From Enterobacterales bacterium (lineage in GTDB: Bacteria; Pseudomonadota; Gammaproteobacteria; Enterobacterales; Enterobacteriaceae), in assembly GCA_015654925.1 (NCBI GenBank), contig JAATFX010000033.1:62001-126000 (forward strand): DNA of 64,000 bases, in the 5' to 3' direction. Each line of letters opens with the position of its first letter. The stretch's first letter is position 1. The notes under the pieces were generated by a model. That model had not been told where the DNA came from and ran no database searches. It saw only the letters and a program-made list of their open reading frames with translations. The translations under genes and the position numbers were made by a program. Below are positions 1-9,755 of this stretch, in pieces.

Positions 1-16
1 TATATCCTGGGGAAGC

Positions 17-1222
17 CTATTTAGCAGATACGGTAGTTCCCAGAGCCTGCGCGCAGGCCCAGGCGGAACTCCAGGCCCACTGGAAGTTATATCCCCCCAG
101 CCAGCCGATCACGTCCACCACCTCACCGATAAAATAAAGTCCCGGCACCTCGCGGCTCTCCATGGTTTTGGAGGATAAATAGCGGGTATCGACGCCGCCC
201 TGGGTCACCTCGGCGGTGCGATAGCCTTCCGTGCCGTTGGGCTGCACGCGCCAGTGCTGCAGGCTCATCACCCAGTCGGTTTGCTGGCGGCGGGTTAGCT
301 GCTTTAACGTACATTCCGGAATTTCCAGCAGGGCAAACCAAATCTCGACGACGCGCCGCGGCAGCAGCTTCGCCAGGGTATTTTTCAGGCTTTGATTAGG
401 ATGGGCCTGCTGCTCCGCGGCCAGAAACGCCGCTAAATCCACGTCGGGCAGCAAGTTGACCGTCAGAAATTCGCCGCTTTGCCAGAAGCTGGAAATTTGC
501 AGCATGGCGGGTCCGGATAAACCGCGGTGGGTGAACAGCAGATTCTCGCGGAAAGTAACGCCGTTTTCCGCGCTGACCAGGGAGGGAACCCCGATGCCCG
601 ACAGGATGCTTAGCTGCTCCAGCAAGGGTTTATGTAATGTAAAAGGCACTAATGCCGCACGAGTGGGGATCACCGGCAGGCCGAACTGCCGGGCGACTTT
701 ATAGCCAAAAGGCGTGGCGCCCAGGCCGGGCATCGACAGGCCGCCGGTGGCGATCACCAGCGCCGCCGTTTTAATCTCGCCCGTGGACAGAGTGAGAGTA
801 AAAACGTCGCCTTGTTTCTCAACGGCGCTCACGTCGCTGCGCAGGCGTATCGTGACCTGGCCTTGCTGGCACTCCTTGAGCAGCAGATCCACGACCTGCT
901 GCGCCGAGTCGTCGCAAAACAGCTGCCCCAGGGCTTTTTCATGGTAGGCGATATTATGGCGCTGCATCAGCGCGATAAAATCCCACTGCGTATAGCGCGA
1001 TAAGGCGGATTTGCAAAAATGCGGGTTTTGCGAGAGAAAGGCCGCCGGTTCGACGTAGAGATTGGTAAAATTGCAGCGGCCGCCGCCGGACATTAAAATC
1101 TTGCGGCCCGGTTTTTTGCCATTATCCAGCAGCAATACCCTGCGCCCCAGTCGCCCGGCCTGGGCGGCGCAAAACATGCCGGCGGCGCCCGCGCCTATGA
1201 CCACCACATCAAACTGTTCCAC
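17..1222 (-). CDS. yhiN: YhiN-type NAD(P)/FAD-dependent oxidoreductase (HI0933 family)
   Basis: A 401-residue flavoprotein of the HI0933/YhiN family, whose substrate is not established. The N-terminus carries the dinucleotide-binding signature VVIGAGAAG (residues 7-15), followed by a GRKILMSGGGRCNFTN stretch near residue 40 that is typical of this family. A second glycine-rich strand (VIATGGLSMPGLGATPFGYK) lies near residue 157, and the C-terminal FAD-contact region reads LYFIGEVVDVIGWLGGYNFQWAWSS (in part). Length is normal for the family. It lies divergent to pitA, as in E. coli. Probably cytoplasmic. The family assignment is secure; the biochemical role is unknown. Confidence 0.93.
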   Translation of the reverse strand: MEQFDVVVIGAGAAGMFCAAQAGRLGRRVLLLDNGKKPGRKILMSGGGRCNFTNLYVEPAAFLSQNPHFCKSALSRYTQWDFIALMQRHNIAYHEKALGQLFCDDSAQQVVDLLLKECQQGQVTIRLRSDVSAVEKQGDVFTLTLSTGEIKTAALVIATGGLSMPGLGATPFGYKVARQFGLPVIPTRAALVPFTLHKPLLEQLSILSGIGVPSLVSAENGVTFRENLLFTHRGLSGPAMLQISSFWQSGEFLTVNLLPDVDLAAFLAAEQQAHPNQSLKNTLAKLLPRRVVEIWFALLEIPECTLKQLTRRQQTDWVMSLQHWRVQPNGTEGYRTAEVTQGGVDTRYLSSKTMESREVPGLYFIGEVVDVIGWLGGYNFQWAWSSAWACAQALGTTVSAK

Positions 1223-1414
1223 TATGCTCTCTCTGCTTAATCAATAGGACGGGCAATTACCCATCCGCCGGTCGGCGGGCCCGCTTGCGGGGGCTGATTG
1301 TAATGGCCCCCGGCGGGTTATGCCAACGTAACAGGATGATAAAATGAGTAAATAGAGTTATCAACATGATTTAAAAGGCTAAAGTAGCTAAATCAAAAGT
1401 CAATGTGCAGAAAA

Positions 1415-1432
1415 ATGTCATAAAAAGGTCAT
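1415..1432 (+). promoter_or_regulatory. Candidate Pho box upstream of pitA
   Basis: ATGTCAT-AAAA-AGGTCAT matches the PhoB box layout (two CTGTCAT-like 7-mers separated by 4 A/T bases, 11-bp period): 6 of 7 and 5 of 7 matches by eye. It sits about 75 bp before the pitA ATG in the otherwise gene-free yhiN-pitA divergent region (1223-1505). The match is read from the sequence; PhoB binding is inferred. Confidence 0.5.
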
Positions 1433-1505
1433 ATTTCTCTTTTCCACCGGCCCCATTGTCGCAGATAATGCGCCCCGTTCATGTCCAATCTATGGCGTAA
1501 CCTTT

Positions 1506-3011
1506 ATGCTACATCTATTTACCGGCCTGGAGTTTCATACCGGTGTTATGTTGGTGCTCGCATTAATTTTTGTATTGGTTTATGAGGCTATAAACGGCTT
1601 TCATGATACAGCCAATGCGGTAGCAACCGTAATTTATACCCGCGCCCTGCGCTCCCAATTGGCGGTCGGCATGTCGGGGATCTTCAACTTCCTCGGCGTC
1701 CTGCTGGGCGGTTTGAGCGTGGCGTATGCCATCGTTCATTTATTGCCGGTTAATCTGCTATTAAACGTCAGCTCCACCCATGGCCTGGCGATGATGTTCT
1801 CCATGCTGTTGGCGGCCATCATCTGGAATCTGGGCACCTGGTACTTCGGCTTGCCGGCTTCCAGCTCCCATACCCTGATTGGCGCTATCATCGGCATCGG
1901 CCTGACCAACGCCATGGTCACCGACACGTCGGTGCTGGATGCGCTGAATATCCCGAAGCTGATTGAAATCTTTTTATCGTTGATTATCTCCCCGCTCGTA
2001 GGGCTGGCACTGGCCGGCGGCCTGGTTTTTTTGCTGCGCCGTTACTGGAGCGGCACCCCCAAGCGTCGCCGCATCCACCTGACGCCGGCGGAACGGGAAA
2101 AAAAAGACGGCAAGCGCAAACCGCCCTTCTGGACGCGAACCGCGCTGATCCTTTCCGCGGCCGGGGTCAGTTTTGCCCACGGCGCCAATGACGGGCAAAA
2201 AGGCATCGGCCTAATCATGCTGGTGCTGATAGGCGTGGCGCCCGCCGGATTCGTGGTCAATATGAACTCCACCGGTTATGACATCGCCCGCACGCGGGAT
2301 GCCGTCAGCAATTTGCAGCAATATTACCTGCAACACCAGGCGGCGTTGCCGCAGGTGGCAGACGCCGAGCCGCCGGCCATCCCGGCGCCCGAAACCAACG
2401 TCGCCCCGTCCGCGCCGGTTGAGTTCCACTGCGATAGCTCCCGGGCGCTAATCGCCATTAATCGCACCCTGGCGCTATTGGAAAATCTGCAAAGCTACGA
2501 TGGCCTGACGCCCTTTGAACGCTCTCACGTGCGCCGGCTGTTGATGTGTATCGCCGATACGGCGGACCGGGTGGTTAAGCTGCCGCAGACCTCCGGCGAA
2601 GACAAGCGGTTTATGGGCAATCTGCGTAAAGATCTGCTGGCGACCGTCGAATACGCGCCGCTGTGGATTATCGTGGCGGTGGCGCTGGCGTTATCGCTGG
2701 GAACCATGATTGGCTGGCGGCGCGTGGCCACCACCATCGGCGAGAAAATTGGTAAAAAGGGCATGACCTATGCGCAGGGTCTGTCGGCGCAAATGACCGC
2801 CGCGGTGTCCATCGGCGCCGCCAGTTATACCGGCATGCCGGTATCCACTACCCACGTATTATCCTCGGCGGTGGCTGGCACCATGCTGGTGGACGGTGGC
2901 GGTGTACAAAGCAAGACAGTGCAAAATATTTTGCTGGCATGGGTGCTTACCCTGCCGGTGGCTATCGTGCTGTCAGGCGGCCTGTATTGGCTGGCGCTAA
3001 AATTAATCTAA
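1506..3011 (+). CDS. pitA: Low-affinity inorganic phosphate transporter PitA
   Basis: A 501-residue inner-membrane phosphate/metal-phosphate:H+ symporter of the PiT family. It begins with a hydrophobic helix followed by the family signature [20 protein letters not shown] near residue 26. A second copy of the signature ([14 protein letters not shown]) lies near residue 225, after a basic cytoplasmic segment. A large hydrophilic loop (about residues 250-375, including an [18 protein letters not shown] linker) separates the two membrane halves. Length equals E. coli PitA (499). A hairpin terminator follows. The upstream region carries a PhoB-box-like sequence, which is unusual because E. coli pitA is regarded as largely Pho-independent. 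Confidence 0.96.
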   Translation: MLHLFTGLEFHTGVMLVLALIFVLVYEAINGFHDTANAVATVIYTRALRSQLAVGMSGIFNFLGVLLGGLSVAYAIVHLLPVNLLLNVSSTHGLAMMFSMLLAAIIWNLGTWYFGLPASSSHTLIGAIIGIGLTNAMVTDTSVLDALNIPKLIEIFLSLIISPLVGLALAGGLVFLLRRYWSGTPKRRRIHLTPAEREKKDGKRKPPFWTRTALILSAAGVSFAHGANDGQKGIGLIMLVLIGVAPAGFVVNMNSTGYDIARTRDAVSNLQQYYLQHQAALPQVADAEPPAIPAPETNVAPSAPVEFHCDSSRALIAINRTLALLENLQSYDGLTPFERSHVRRLLMCIADTADRVVKLPQTSGEDKRFMGNLRKDLLATVEYAPLWIIVAVALALSLGTMIGWRRVATTIGEKIGKKGMTYAQGLSAQMTAAVSIGAASYTGMPVSTTHVLSSAVAGTMLVDGGGVQSKTVQNILLAWVLTLPVAIVLSGGLYWLALKLI

Positions 3012-3034
3012 ACGTCAGCAAAAAACGGTATCGG

Positions 3035-3058
3035 GGCGGCCTGCGGGTCGCCTTTTTT
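3035..3058 (+). terminator. Rho-independent terminator of pitA
   Basis: A 7-bp stem GGCGGCC/GGTCGCC (one G-T wobble) with a TGCG loop is followed directly by six T residues. It lies 24 bp after the pitA stop and before the convergent uspB end. Confidence 0.85.
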
Positions 3059-3065
3059 ATTGGGC

Positions 3066-3401
3066 TTAATGCCAGATCGCTAATGCGATAAGGCTGACCA
3101 TAATCAATCCGCACAATGCGCTGGTCAGCATAAACTGTCCACGGACCCGCTCGCAGCGCCGGATAAATTCCGGATCGTGGTGATCGAGATAACGTTGGGC
3201 AACGATATAGCGAACTAACCGCAGTTGCTTACTCGGCTGGCCGTGCGCGGTAAAAAAACCCCCGCCGTCCACGTATTGATAAAGCAACGGATCGCAGCCC
3301 CGCAGCACCACTAATAATGCCCGTAACGATGAGTAGTAACGCGCCATGTTGATGACACAAACGACACATAAAGCCCAGAACAGCGCAACGGTGTTGATCA
3401 T
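3066..3401 (-). CDS. uspB: Universal stress protein UspB
   Basis: A 111-residue small membrane protein matching UspB. It has an N-terminal transmembrane helix (residues about 1-20, [25 protein letters not shown] in part), a basic soluble middle ([25 protein letters not shown]) and a C-terminal transmembrane helix ending in LALAIWH-like residues. In E. coli, uspB is sigma-S dependent and confers stationary-phase ethanol resistance. It is divergent from uspA, the conserved enterobacterial arrangement. Length equals that of the E. coli protein. Confidence 0.95.
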   Translation of the reverse strand: MINTVALFWALCVVCVINMARYYSSLRALLVVLRGCDPLLYQYVDGGGFFTAHGQPSKQLRLVRYIVAQRYLDHHDPEFIRRCERVRGQFMLTSALCGLIMVSLIALAIWH

Positions 3402-3979
3402 AAACCCCCCCCGGCGACGCGATCCCCCACTGAACCCTTGATAACCATGGCCTTCAGTGATTTACGCGCGATAGCAACTAACCACAGAGCTGATTAAGCC
3501 CACCCCAAGAATTGATATTACCGAGAATGGATCGACGGTCTAAAAAACGTTCTAACCTTACAATAATGAGTGTAGAAAAGGTTTGTCAAAAGAAAGCAAC
3601 CGAAGCGACATAAATTGTAGATTTATAGCAAATTTCTTAATCACGTGGTAAATCCGCCCAAAAACAGGCCGCGAGACGGGATAAACCCCGGCACAATAGT
3701 ACCGGGGCCACCTTCATAAGACGCTATACTAAAAGTAGTACCTTGAATAATTAATAATTTTTACTCTACTCTGGTTGTTGATACTGATATTGTTTTACCA
3801 ATATTGATGTGTCAGGGGCGGCGGTATGAACCGGTTGCCGGGCATCGTAAGGTTTGGTGTGATCCCGGCATCACTTCTTTGGTGCCACAGAGTGGTAAAC
3901 TCATAGCGTCACAGACATGCCGGATGGCTTACCCGCGTCGCGACGAGTTAACGAGTGACATTTTGCAAGGAGTCTACTT
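3402..3979. promoter_or_regulatory. uspB-uspA divergent intergenic region
   Basis: 578 bp with no convincing gene. It must hold both promoters. A TATACT hexamer at 3726-3731 is a possible -10 for uspA. An imperfect inverted repeat (CCCCGG at 3686-3691, CCGGGG at 3702-3707) lies just upstream of it and could be an operator or a leader hairpin. An open frame from 3804 runs over the uspA start but has no RBS or family similarity and is not called. Confidence 0.5.
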
Positions 3980-4423
3980 ATGTCTTATAAACACATCCTC
4001 ATCGCCGTTGACCTTTCACCGGAAAGTAATGTGTTGGTGGAAAAAGCAGTGTCAATGGCCAGACCGTACAATGCAAAGATTTCACTGATTCATGTTGACG
4101 TCAATTACTCCGATCTTTATACCGGTTTGATAGATGTCAATCTGGGGGATATGCAAAAACGCATCTCCGAAGAAACCCAAAACGCAATGACGCAGCTGTC
4201 GCAGAACGCCAATTATCCGATTACCGAAATCCTCAGCGGTAGCGGTGATCTGGGACAGGTACTGGTGGATGCGATCAACAAATATGATGTTGATTTGGTG
4301 CTGTGCGGCCATCATCAGGACTTCTGGAGCAAATTGATGTCATCGGCCCGCCAACTGATCAACACCGTCCATGTCGATATGCTGATTGTACCGCTCAATG
4401 ACGAAGAGGTTTACGAAGACTAA
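3980..4423 (+). CDS. uspA: Universal stress protein A
   Basis: A 147-residue cytoplasmic UspA-domain protein, close in length and sequence to E. coli UspA (144). It opens with [16 protein letters not shown]. It has the acidic-rich middle [19 protein letters not shown] and ends with a [15 protein letters not shown] strand. The ATP-binding G-2X-G-9X-G(S/T) motif of ATP-binding Usp proteins is not evident, as in UspA itself. AAGGAG (3967-3972) precedes the ATG at good spacing. In E. coli it is induced by growth arrest and many stresses. A hairpin follows the stop. Confidence 0.96.
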   Translation: MSYKHILIAVDLSPESNVLVEKAVSMARPYNAKISLIHVDVNYSDLYTGLIDVNLGDMQKRISEETQNAMTQLSQNANYPITEILSGSGDLGQVLVDAINKYDVDLVLCGHHQDFWSKLMSSARQLINTVHVDMLIVPLNDEEVYED

Positions 4424-4431
4424 CGCCGGCT

Positions 4432-4465
4432 ACTACGTTCCGCCCTGCGGGACGGAGCGTAGTTT
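4432..4465. terminator. Hairpin between convergent uspA and rsmJ
   Basis: A long imperfect stem (ACTACGTTCCG... pairing with ...CGGAGCGTAGT, loop TGCG) is followed by only TTT. It starts 9 bp after the uspA stop. Its position between convergent genes suggests a terminator, possibly bidirectional. Confidence 0.6.
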
Positions 4466-4499
4466 GCCGCGACGGTTCCCCCGCCCGACCTATACCGTA

Positions 4500-5270
4500 T
4501 CAATCACTGAGCGGCATGGAAAGCGGCGTATAGATATCAAAACGGTGATTTTTGGTCGTAATATGGGCCTGGGCGGCGATTCCACCCAGCGGAGGCGCAT
4601 AGTCGGGCCGTTTGACCACGATACGCCGGGTCGCCAGCGCCCGGGCGGGGGCCAGCAGATTGTCCGCGTCCTCGTCGGCACCCACCAGCGATTGAAACAC
4701 CCGCATCTCTTTTTTAACCAACGCGCTCTTTTGCCGGTGCGGAAACATGGGGTCGAGATAAACCACGTCCGGACGCGGCTGTAGCCCGGTTAAGCCGGTC
4801 AGGCTGGAGGCATGCACCAGCGTCAGGCGATCGAGCAGCCACGGCCCCACTTCGGGGTCGGCATAGGCGCGCCGCAGTCCGTCGTCCAGCAGCGCCGCCA
4901 CCACCGGATGGCGCTCGAACATGCGCACCCGGCAGCCCAGGGACGCCAATACGAAGGCATCGCGCCCCAGCCCCGCCGTAGCGTCCACCACTTCCGGCGG
5001 CGTATGGCCTTTTATGCCCACCGCTTTGGCAATGGCCTCGCCCCGCCCGCCGCCGAAACGGCGGCGATGCGCCATCACGCCGCCGGTGAAGTCGACAAAA
5101 ATGGCGCCCAGCTTTGGTTCATCCCGTTTACGCAGCTCCAGGCGCGCCGTGGTCATCATCAATTCCATTACCGCCAGCGGATCGTTGACCAGGCCCCAGC
5201 GGTCCGCCAGGGCGTCCAGGAGAGCCGGGTCGACCCCCGGCTCGCAGCTCAGGCATAATGGACCCGCCAC
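4500..5270 (-). CDS. rsmJ: 16S rRNA (guanine1516-N2)-methyltransferase RsmJ
   Basis: A 256-residue SAM-dependent methyltransferase that modifies G1516 of 16S rRNA in E. coli. Diagnostic blocks are [37 protein letters not shown], the SAM-binding [19 protein letters not shown] (about residue 95) and [20 protein letters not shown]. The start is taken as GTG at 5270: it gives an N-terminus that aligns in length with E. coli RsmJ (250). This GTG overlaps the prlC stop codon by one base, so translation is probably coupled to prlC. The only nearby ATG is out of frame. Confidence 0.95.
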   Translation of the reverse strand: MAGPLCLSCEPGVDPALLDALADRWGLVNDPLAVMELMMTTARLELRKRDEPKLGAIFVDFTGGVMAHRRRFGGGRGEAIAKAVGIKGHTPPEVVDATAGLGRDAFVLASLGCRVRMFERHPVVAALLDDGLRRAYADPEVGPWLLDRLTLVHASSLTGLTGLQPRPDVVYLDPMFPHRQKSALVKKEMRVFQSLVGADEDADNLLAPARALATRRIVVKRPDYAPPLGGIAAQAHITTKNHRFDIYTPLSMPLSD

Positions 5271-7312
5271 TATCCCCGGATGCCGTAATGGTGCAACATG
5301 GCATCGAGCTGCGGTTCGCGCCCGCGGAAGCGGGTAAACAGCACCATAGGTTCTTCGGAGCCACCGCGCGAAAGGATATTGTCCAGGAACGACAGGCCGG
5401 TTTCGCGATTGAAAATGCCTTCCTCTTCAAAACGCGACCAGGCATCCGCCGCCAGCACATCCGCCCACAGATAGCTGTAGTACCCCGCCGCGTAGCCGCC
5501 GGCGAAGATATGGCTGAAGGCGTGGGGAAAGCGGCTCCATTCCACCGCCGGCATCACCGCCACCTGCTGTTTCACTTCCGCCAGGGTTTGCAAAATACGC
5601 GCCCCCTGCCCGGCGTCATATTCATAATGCATGCGGAAATCGAACAGGCCGAATTCCAGCTGGCGCAAAATAAACAGGGCGGCCTGGTAATTCTTGGCCG
5701 CCAGAAGTTTGTCCAGCATCTCTTTCGGCAACGGTTCCTGCGTTTCATAATGGCCGGAAATAAAGGCCAGCGCTTCCGGCTGCCAGCAGAAATTTTCCAT
5801 AAACTGGCTGGGCAGCTCCACCGCGTCCCATGGCACGCCGCTAATGCCCGCCACTCCGGGGGTATCGACGCGGGTTAGCATATGATGCAGGCCGTGGCCG
5901 AATTCATGGAACAGGGTCGTGACTTCATCGTGGGTAAATAGCGCCGGTTTGCCGCTGACCGGACGATTGAAATTACAGGTCAGGTAGGCCACCGGTTTTT
6001 GCAATTCGCCGTCGGCCTTACGCAGCATGCCTACGCAATCATCCATCCAGGCGCCGCCGCGTTTGTTTTCACGGGCGAATAAATCCAGATAAAAGCTGCC
6101 GCGCAGCTCGCCCTGGTCGTCGAACAGATCAAAAAAACGCACTTCGGGATGCCAGGTATCGACATCTTTGCGTTCGGCGGCGGTGATGCCGTAAATCCGC
6201 TTCACCACCTCAAACAGGCCGTTAATCACGCGCTGCTCGGGGAAATAAGGGCGCAGCTGTTCGTCGCTGATGGCGTATAGATGCTGTTTTTGTTTTTCGC
6301 TGTAATAAGAGATATCCCATGGGTTTAAATCGTCACGTCCATGGTGTTTAGCCGCGAAAGCGCGCAGTTGCTCCAGTTCCTGCTCCCCCTGCGGGCGGGC
6401 GCGTTTGGCCAGATCGGTGAGGAAATCCAGCACCTGTTGCGGATTTTGCGCCATTTTGGTGGCCAGGGATTTATCGGCATAACTATCAAACCCCAGCAAT
6501 TGGGCGAATTCATGGCGCAGCGCTAAAATTTCGCCCATGATCGGCCCATTGTCCCATTTACCGGCATTGGGGCCCTGATCGGAGGCGCGGGTCAGATAAG
6601 CGCGATATAACTCTTCGCGCAGGGCCGCGTTATCGCAATAGGTCATCACCGGCAGGTAGCTGGGGATATCCAGGGTCAGCAGCCAGCCGTCCTGCTCCTT
6701 GGCCTCAGCCTGCGCACGGGCTGCGGCCAGCGCGCTTTCAGGCATGCCGCCCAGTTCATTCACATCGGTAACCAGCTTGCTCCAGCCCATGGTGGCGTCC
6801 AGCACGTTATTACTATATGCCGACCCCAATTCGGATAAGCGGGCGGCAATCTCACCGTAACGTTTCTGCTTCTCGGGAGGCAGGCCGATGCCCGACAGTT
6901 CAAAATCGCGCAGGGCGTTGTCGACGGCTTTTTTGCGCGCCACGCTCAGTCCCGCATAATGCTCTCCGTCGCGCAGATCGCGGTAGGCATCATAAAGCCC
7001 TTTATTCTGGCCGACCCAGGTGCTGTATTCCGACAGCAGCGGCAAACTTTGCTCATAGGCCTCGCGCAGTTCTGGGCTGTTTTTGACCGCGTTCAGATGG
7101 CCTACCGGCGACCAGATACGCCCCAGGCGATCGTCCACCTCCGCCAGCGGCTGGCATAAATTATCCCACGTGTAAGGGCCGGACTGGGCGACGATCCGCT
7201 CCACGGTCTGGCGACAGGCAGCAAGGGCGGAGGTGACCGCCGGGACGATATGATCAGGACGAATAGCGGAAAAAGGGGGTAAGGTAAAAGAAGTCAACAA
7301 CGGATTTGTCAT
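5270..7312 (-). CDS. prlC: Oligopeptidase A (M3 metallopeptidase)
   Basis: A 680-residue cytoplasmic zinc endopeptidase that degrades short peptides, including cleaved signal peptides. The zinc motif HEFGH lies in [18 protein letters not shown], with the third ligand region [17 protein letters not shown] downstream, both typical of family M3. The start [14 protein letters not shown] at 7312 matches E. coli OpdA, which is also 680 residues; the frame stays open 36 codons further upstream but that extension has no family similarity. It is the first gene of a two-gene unit with rsmJ. Confidence 0.97.
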   Translation of the reverse strand: MTNPLLTSFTLPPFSAIRPDHIVPAVTSALAACRQTVERIVAQSGPYTWDNLCQPLAEVDDRLGRIWSPVGHLNAVKNSPELREAYEQSLPLLSEYSTWVGQNKGLYDAYRDLRDGEHYAGLSVARKKAVDNALRDFELSGIGLPPEKQKRYGEIAARLSELGSAYSNNVLDATMGWSKLVTDVNELGGMPESALAAARAQAEAKEQDGWLLTLDIPSYLPVMTYCDNAALREELYRAYLTRASDQGPNAGKWDNGPIMGEILALRHEFAQLLGFDSYADKSLATKMAQNPQQVLDFLTDLAKRARPQGEQELEQLRAFAAKHHGRDDLNPWDISYYSEKQKQHLYAISDEQLRPYFPEQRVINGLFEVVKRIYGITAAERKDVDTWHPEVRFFDLFDDQGELRGSFYLDLFARENKRGGAWMDDCVGMLRKADGELQKPVAYLTCNFNRPVSGKPALFTHDEVTTLFHEFGHGLHHMLTRVDTPGVAGISGVPWDAVELPSQFMENFCWQPEALAFISGHYETQEPLPKEMLDKLLAAKNYQAALFILRQLEFGLFDFRMHYEYDAGQGARILQTLAEVKQQVAVMPAVEWSRFPHAFSHIFAGGYAAGYYSYLWADVLAADAWSRFEEEGIFNRETGLSFLDNILSRGGSEEPMVLFTRFRGREPQLDAMLHHYGIRG

Positions 7313-7629
7313 AGCGCGGCCCTGATAAATGTTAAAGATATATTCGACTAAGATGAGGCTAACTATAGCGAAAATCAATGGCATTGGCGGATTAACGCGG
7401 GGCGGATTGCAGATACGCACCAGAAAATCCGGCGCCCACTGCCGCTTTAAGCGGGATCATTTGATCTGGCACATCCTCGGGCCGTGATATTTGGCGTTGA
7501 ATAGCGTGGGCATAAATGTAACGATAATCGTTCAACGTAATAAATACTAACGTAATGCATTGCCGTTCGGTCTTTAGCGATAAAGCGCGATGGCAGTCGC
7601 TTAATGTTTTGCAAATGGGATGGTGTAAA
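7313..7629. promoter_or_regulatory. prlC-DoxX divergent intergenic region
   Basis: 317 bp without a recognisable gene; it must contain both promoters. A near-palindrome AACGATAATCGTT around 7516-7530 is the only symmetric element noticed. No sigma-32-like element was convincingly placed in front of prlC. Confidence 0.4.
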
Positions 7630-8052
7630 ATGATCGCTGCTTTTAACCGTATGCTGGATAAACCGGATCTGGGAAAACTCATACTGCGCGTGGCTTTTGG
7701 CGGCATGATGCTGTTTCACGGCGTACATAAAATGATTTACGGTATTTCCGGCATTATCGGCAAGGTAGTTGAGCACGGGATGCCGGCGTTTGTCGGCTAT
7801 GGCGTATTTATCGGCGAAGTCCTGGTTCCTATCCTGTTTATCCTCGGGATACTGGTGCGCCCCGCCGCGCTGATTTTTTGCGCCACCATGCTGTTCGCCT
7901 GGCTGGTTACCCAACCGGGGATGATATTTACCCTGGATAAAGTCGGGGCATGGGGATTCGAAGTGATTGCCGTTTATCTGTTCGCCGGCCTGGCCATCGC
8001 CCTGCTGGGCAGCGGACGGTATAGCGTGATGTCGAACCCGAACTGGCGATAA
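7630..8052 (+). CDS. DoxX family membrane protein
   Basis: A 140-residue integral membrane protein of the DoxX/DoxD family (YphA/YqjF-like). It has four hydrophobic segments: LILRVAFGGMMLFHGVHK, VGYGVFIGEVLVPILFILG, AALIFCATMLFAWLV and FEVIAVYLFAGLAIALLG. The LRxxxGxxMxxHGxxK pattern near the N-terminus is characteristic. The ATG at 7630 follows GGGATGG; the frame extends 25 codons upstream but without family similarity. Function in the family is poorly defined (redox or stress-related membrane complexes). It stands alone on the plus strand, with a strong hairpin after the stop. Confidence 0.85.
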   Translation: MIAAFNRMLDKPDLGKLILRVAFGGMMLFHGVHKMIYGISGIIGKVVEHGMPAFVGYGVFIGEVLVPILFILGILVRPAALIFCATMLFAWLVTQPGMIFTLDKVGAWGFEVIAVYLFAGLAIALLGSGRYSVMSNPNWR

Positions 8053-8060
8053 AACCACGG

Positions 8061-8091
8061 CCTTGCCGGTCAGGCAACCTGGCCGGCAAGG
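8061..8091. terminator. Strong 14-bp hairpin after the DoxX gene
   Basis: CCTTGCCGGTCAGG (8061-8074) pairs with CCTGGCCGGCAAGG (8078-8091), with one T-G wobble and a CAA loop. It starts 9 bp after the stop codon. There is no T-run, so termination would be inefficient or Rho-assisted; it may instead protect the mRNA 3' end. Confidence 0.5.
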
Positions 8092-8233
8092 ATAGCTGGG
8101 TCTTTGGGTCCCATAAAACCACTGTCGCCTCCGCGTCATGGGTCTGTCGGCAACCTGTCGTATTGCCGTCGTGTTGATCATTTTCCGTGACGATTAAACT
8201 GACGGCTTATGGCAAACACCGGAGAGGCAATAT

Positions 8234-8710
8234 ATGCAATATCGAATCAAAGAATTACGGTTGGCAAAAGCGTGGTCGCAAGAGCAATTGGCGCAACTCG
8301 CGTCAGTGAGCGTGCGCACGGTGCAGCGTATTGAAAACGGCGAGCAGGCCAGTTTGGAAACCCTGGCCGCTATCGCCTCGGCCTTTGAACTGGGCGTAAC
8401 CGATCTCTACTCGGCACAGGCCGCGCCCGCGCAACAGGAACAGGCTCGCGCCATAGATGAGCGGTTGGTTAAAATCAGGAAACAGATTGCAGCCCAAGCC
8501 GATTTCTATCGCCAAATTGCCGGATTTGTCATTACCAGCGTTATTTTATTGCTGATTAACTGGTTCACCTCCCATGCGATATCCTGGTCCGGCATAGTGA
8601 TTGCCATATTAGGCATATTGCTGATCAAACAGGGCGTGAACACATTTATTATCAATAACCGTATCGAAAAATGGAAAGCCAATAAAATAACCAAACTGCT
8701 GAATAAATAA
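8234..8710 (+). CDS. XRE-family regulator with C-terminal two-helix membrane domain
   Basis: A 158-residue protein. Residues 1-60 form a Cro/C1-type helix-turn-helix (MQYRIKELRLAKAWSQEQLA, then SVSVRTVQRIENGEQASLETL). A charged linker (AIDERLVKIRKQIAAQADFYRQ) leads to two hydrophobic helices, about residues 95-112 and 117-134, that resemble the 2TM domain often attached to such regulators. This predicts a membrane-anchored DNA-binding protein. GGAGAGGCAATAT precedes the ATG. It converges with the PLP-enzyme gene, 16 bp apart. Target genes are unknown. Confidence 0.85.
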   Translation: MQYRIKELRLAKAWSQEQLAQLASVSVRTVQRIENGEQASLETLAAIASAFELGVTDLYSAQAAPAQQEQARAIDERLVKIRKQIAAQADFYRQIAGFVITSVILLLINWFTSHAISWSGIVIAILGILLIKQGVNTFIINNRIEKWKANKITKLLNK

Positions 8711-8726
8711 AAGCGGCGTGCGATGA

Positions 8727-9755
8727 TCAAGCATGTACCGGCGCGGTGCGTTTGAAGAAATTTTTACCTTTTTCACGATCGCTGTCGCTGCCGGCGTCGG
8801 CAAACAGCGTCACCACCGGTTCATCCTGGCCACAAGAGCGCGCCAGATGATAAGCGCTCTTCCAGTTAGCCGCCGATGACGCCCCGATGCGCACGCCGGT
8901 CAGCTGATAAAATTCAAACATGGCGCTTAGCGACTCTTCCCAACCAACATGATAGAACGGTACCTCATCCGCCGTCATGCGGGTGATAAACGGCTGGCGA
9001 AAACCAAAACCCATGCCGCCGGCGCCGGCAAATTTATCCCGGCCGTTAGGCGGCGACATGGTGCCGAACGGCATTTCCCGCGGCGTGGTCCCTTGCACCT
9101 TTAACACCGGGTTATCCGGCGCCAGCGCCGCGTACACGCCCGATAACGTGCCGCCGGTACCCACCGCGGCCACCCAGCCGCCGGCTTTGTCCCCGTGCAG
9201 CTGTCGGCGTATCTCCTGGCCGGTTTGATGTTGATGCACCGCCACATTCACCAGGTTTAAATGTTGTGACAGCAGCATCCAGCTTGGGTCTCGCAGCGCA
9301 ATTTCCTGGGCGCGGGCAATTAACCCCATCAGGAAGTGCCGGCGATCGACCAAGGTCACATCGGCCCGGGCCTCGTATAAAGCGTTAATCAGCGAATCCG
9401 GCGAAGAATCCGGGATCACCAGATGCACCGGGATATCGCACAACCTGCCCAGCATGGCCAGCGCCCGGCCCATATTGCCGCCGGAGGCATCCAACAGCTT
9501 CAACTGCCCCCGGCTGAAATCATGCCGGTTAACCGCATCGCAAAACATACCGAACGCCACCCGATCCTTAACGGAACCAAACGGATTTTCAAATTCGCAC
9601 TTGGCCAGTATCCTGGCGCCGCCCGCAGGGCCCGGCACCGGCATTAACGGCGTGTTACCCAAATCATGATAAAACGAGGTCAATTGGGGAAACATCGCGA
9701 GCGCCTTGGATGGATCGGGCGCAGCATCCTGGGAATTAAATAAGGTAAAATTCAT
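8727..9755 (-). CDS. PLP-dependent cysteine synthase-like enzyme
   Basis: A 342-residue fold-type II PLP enzyme of the cysteine synthase/threonine synthase superfamily. The PLP lysine is K63 in NPFGSVKDRVAFGM, and the phosphate-binding loop is GTGGTLSGVYAAL. The usual substrate loop TSGNTG is replaced by ASGGNMG (after KLLDASGGNMGRALAM), so the substrate is probably not O-acetylserine. The start at 9755 follows GGAG with a 5-base spacer; an ATG directly before it is too close to the RBS, and the frame remains open upstream. No sulfur-assimilation gene is adjacent. Substrate unknown. Confidence 0.8.
   Translation of the reverse strand: MNFTLFNSQDAAPDPSKALAMFPQLTSFYHDLGNTPLMPVPGPAGGARILAKCEFENPFGSVKDRVAFGMFCDAVNRHDFSRGQLKLLDASGGNMGRALAMLGRLCDIPVHLVIPDSSPDSLINALYEARADVTLVDRRHFLMGLIARAQEIALRDPSWMLLSQHLNLVNVAVHQHQTGQEIRRQLHGDKAGGWVAAVGTGGTLSGVYAALAPDNPVLKVQGTTPREMPFGTMSPPNGRDKFAGAGGMGFGFRQPFITRMTADEVPFYHVGWEESLSAMFEFYQLTGVRIGASSAANWKSAYHLARSCGQDEPVVTLFADAGSDSDREKGKNFFKRTAPVHA

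Noticed and set aside
3804..4088. Open frame overlapping the start of uspA
   Set aside because: No RBS, no similarity, and it runs through uspA in another frame. The region is better explained as promoter and leader.
7313..7420. 36-residue N-terminal extension of prlC
   Set aside because: E. coli oligopeptidase A is 680 residues and starts at the equivalent of 7312; the extension has no counterpart.
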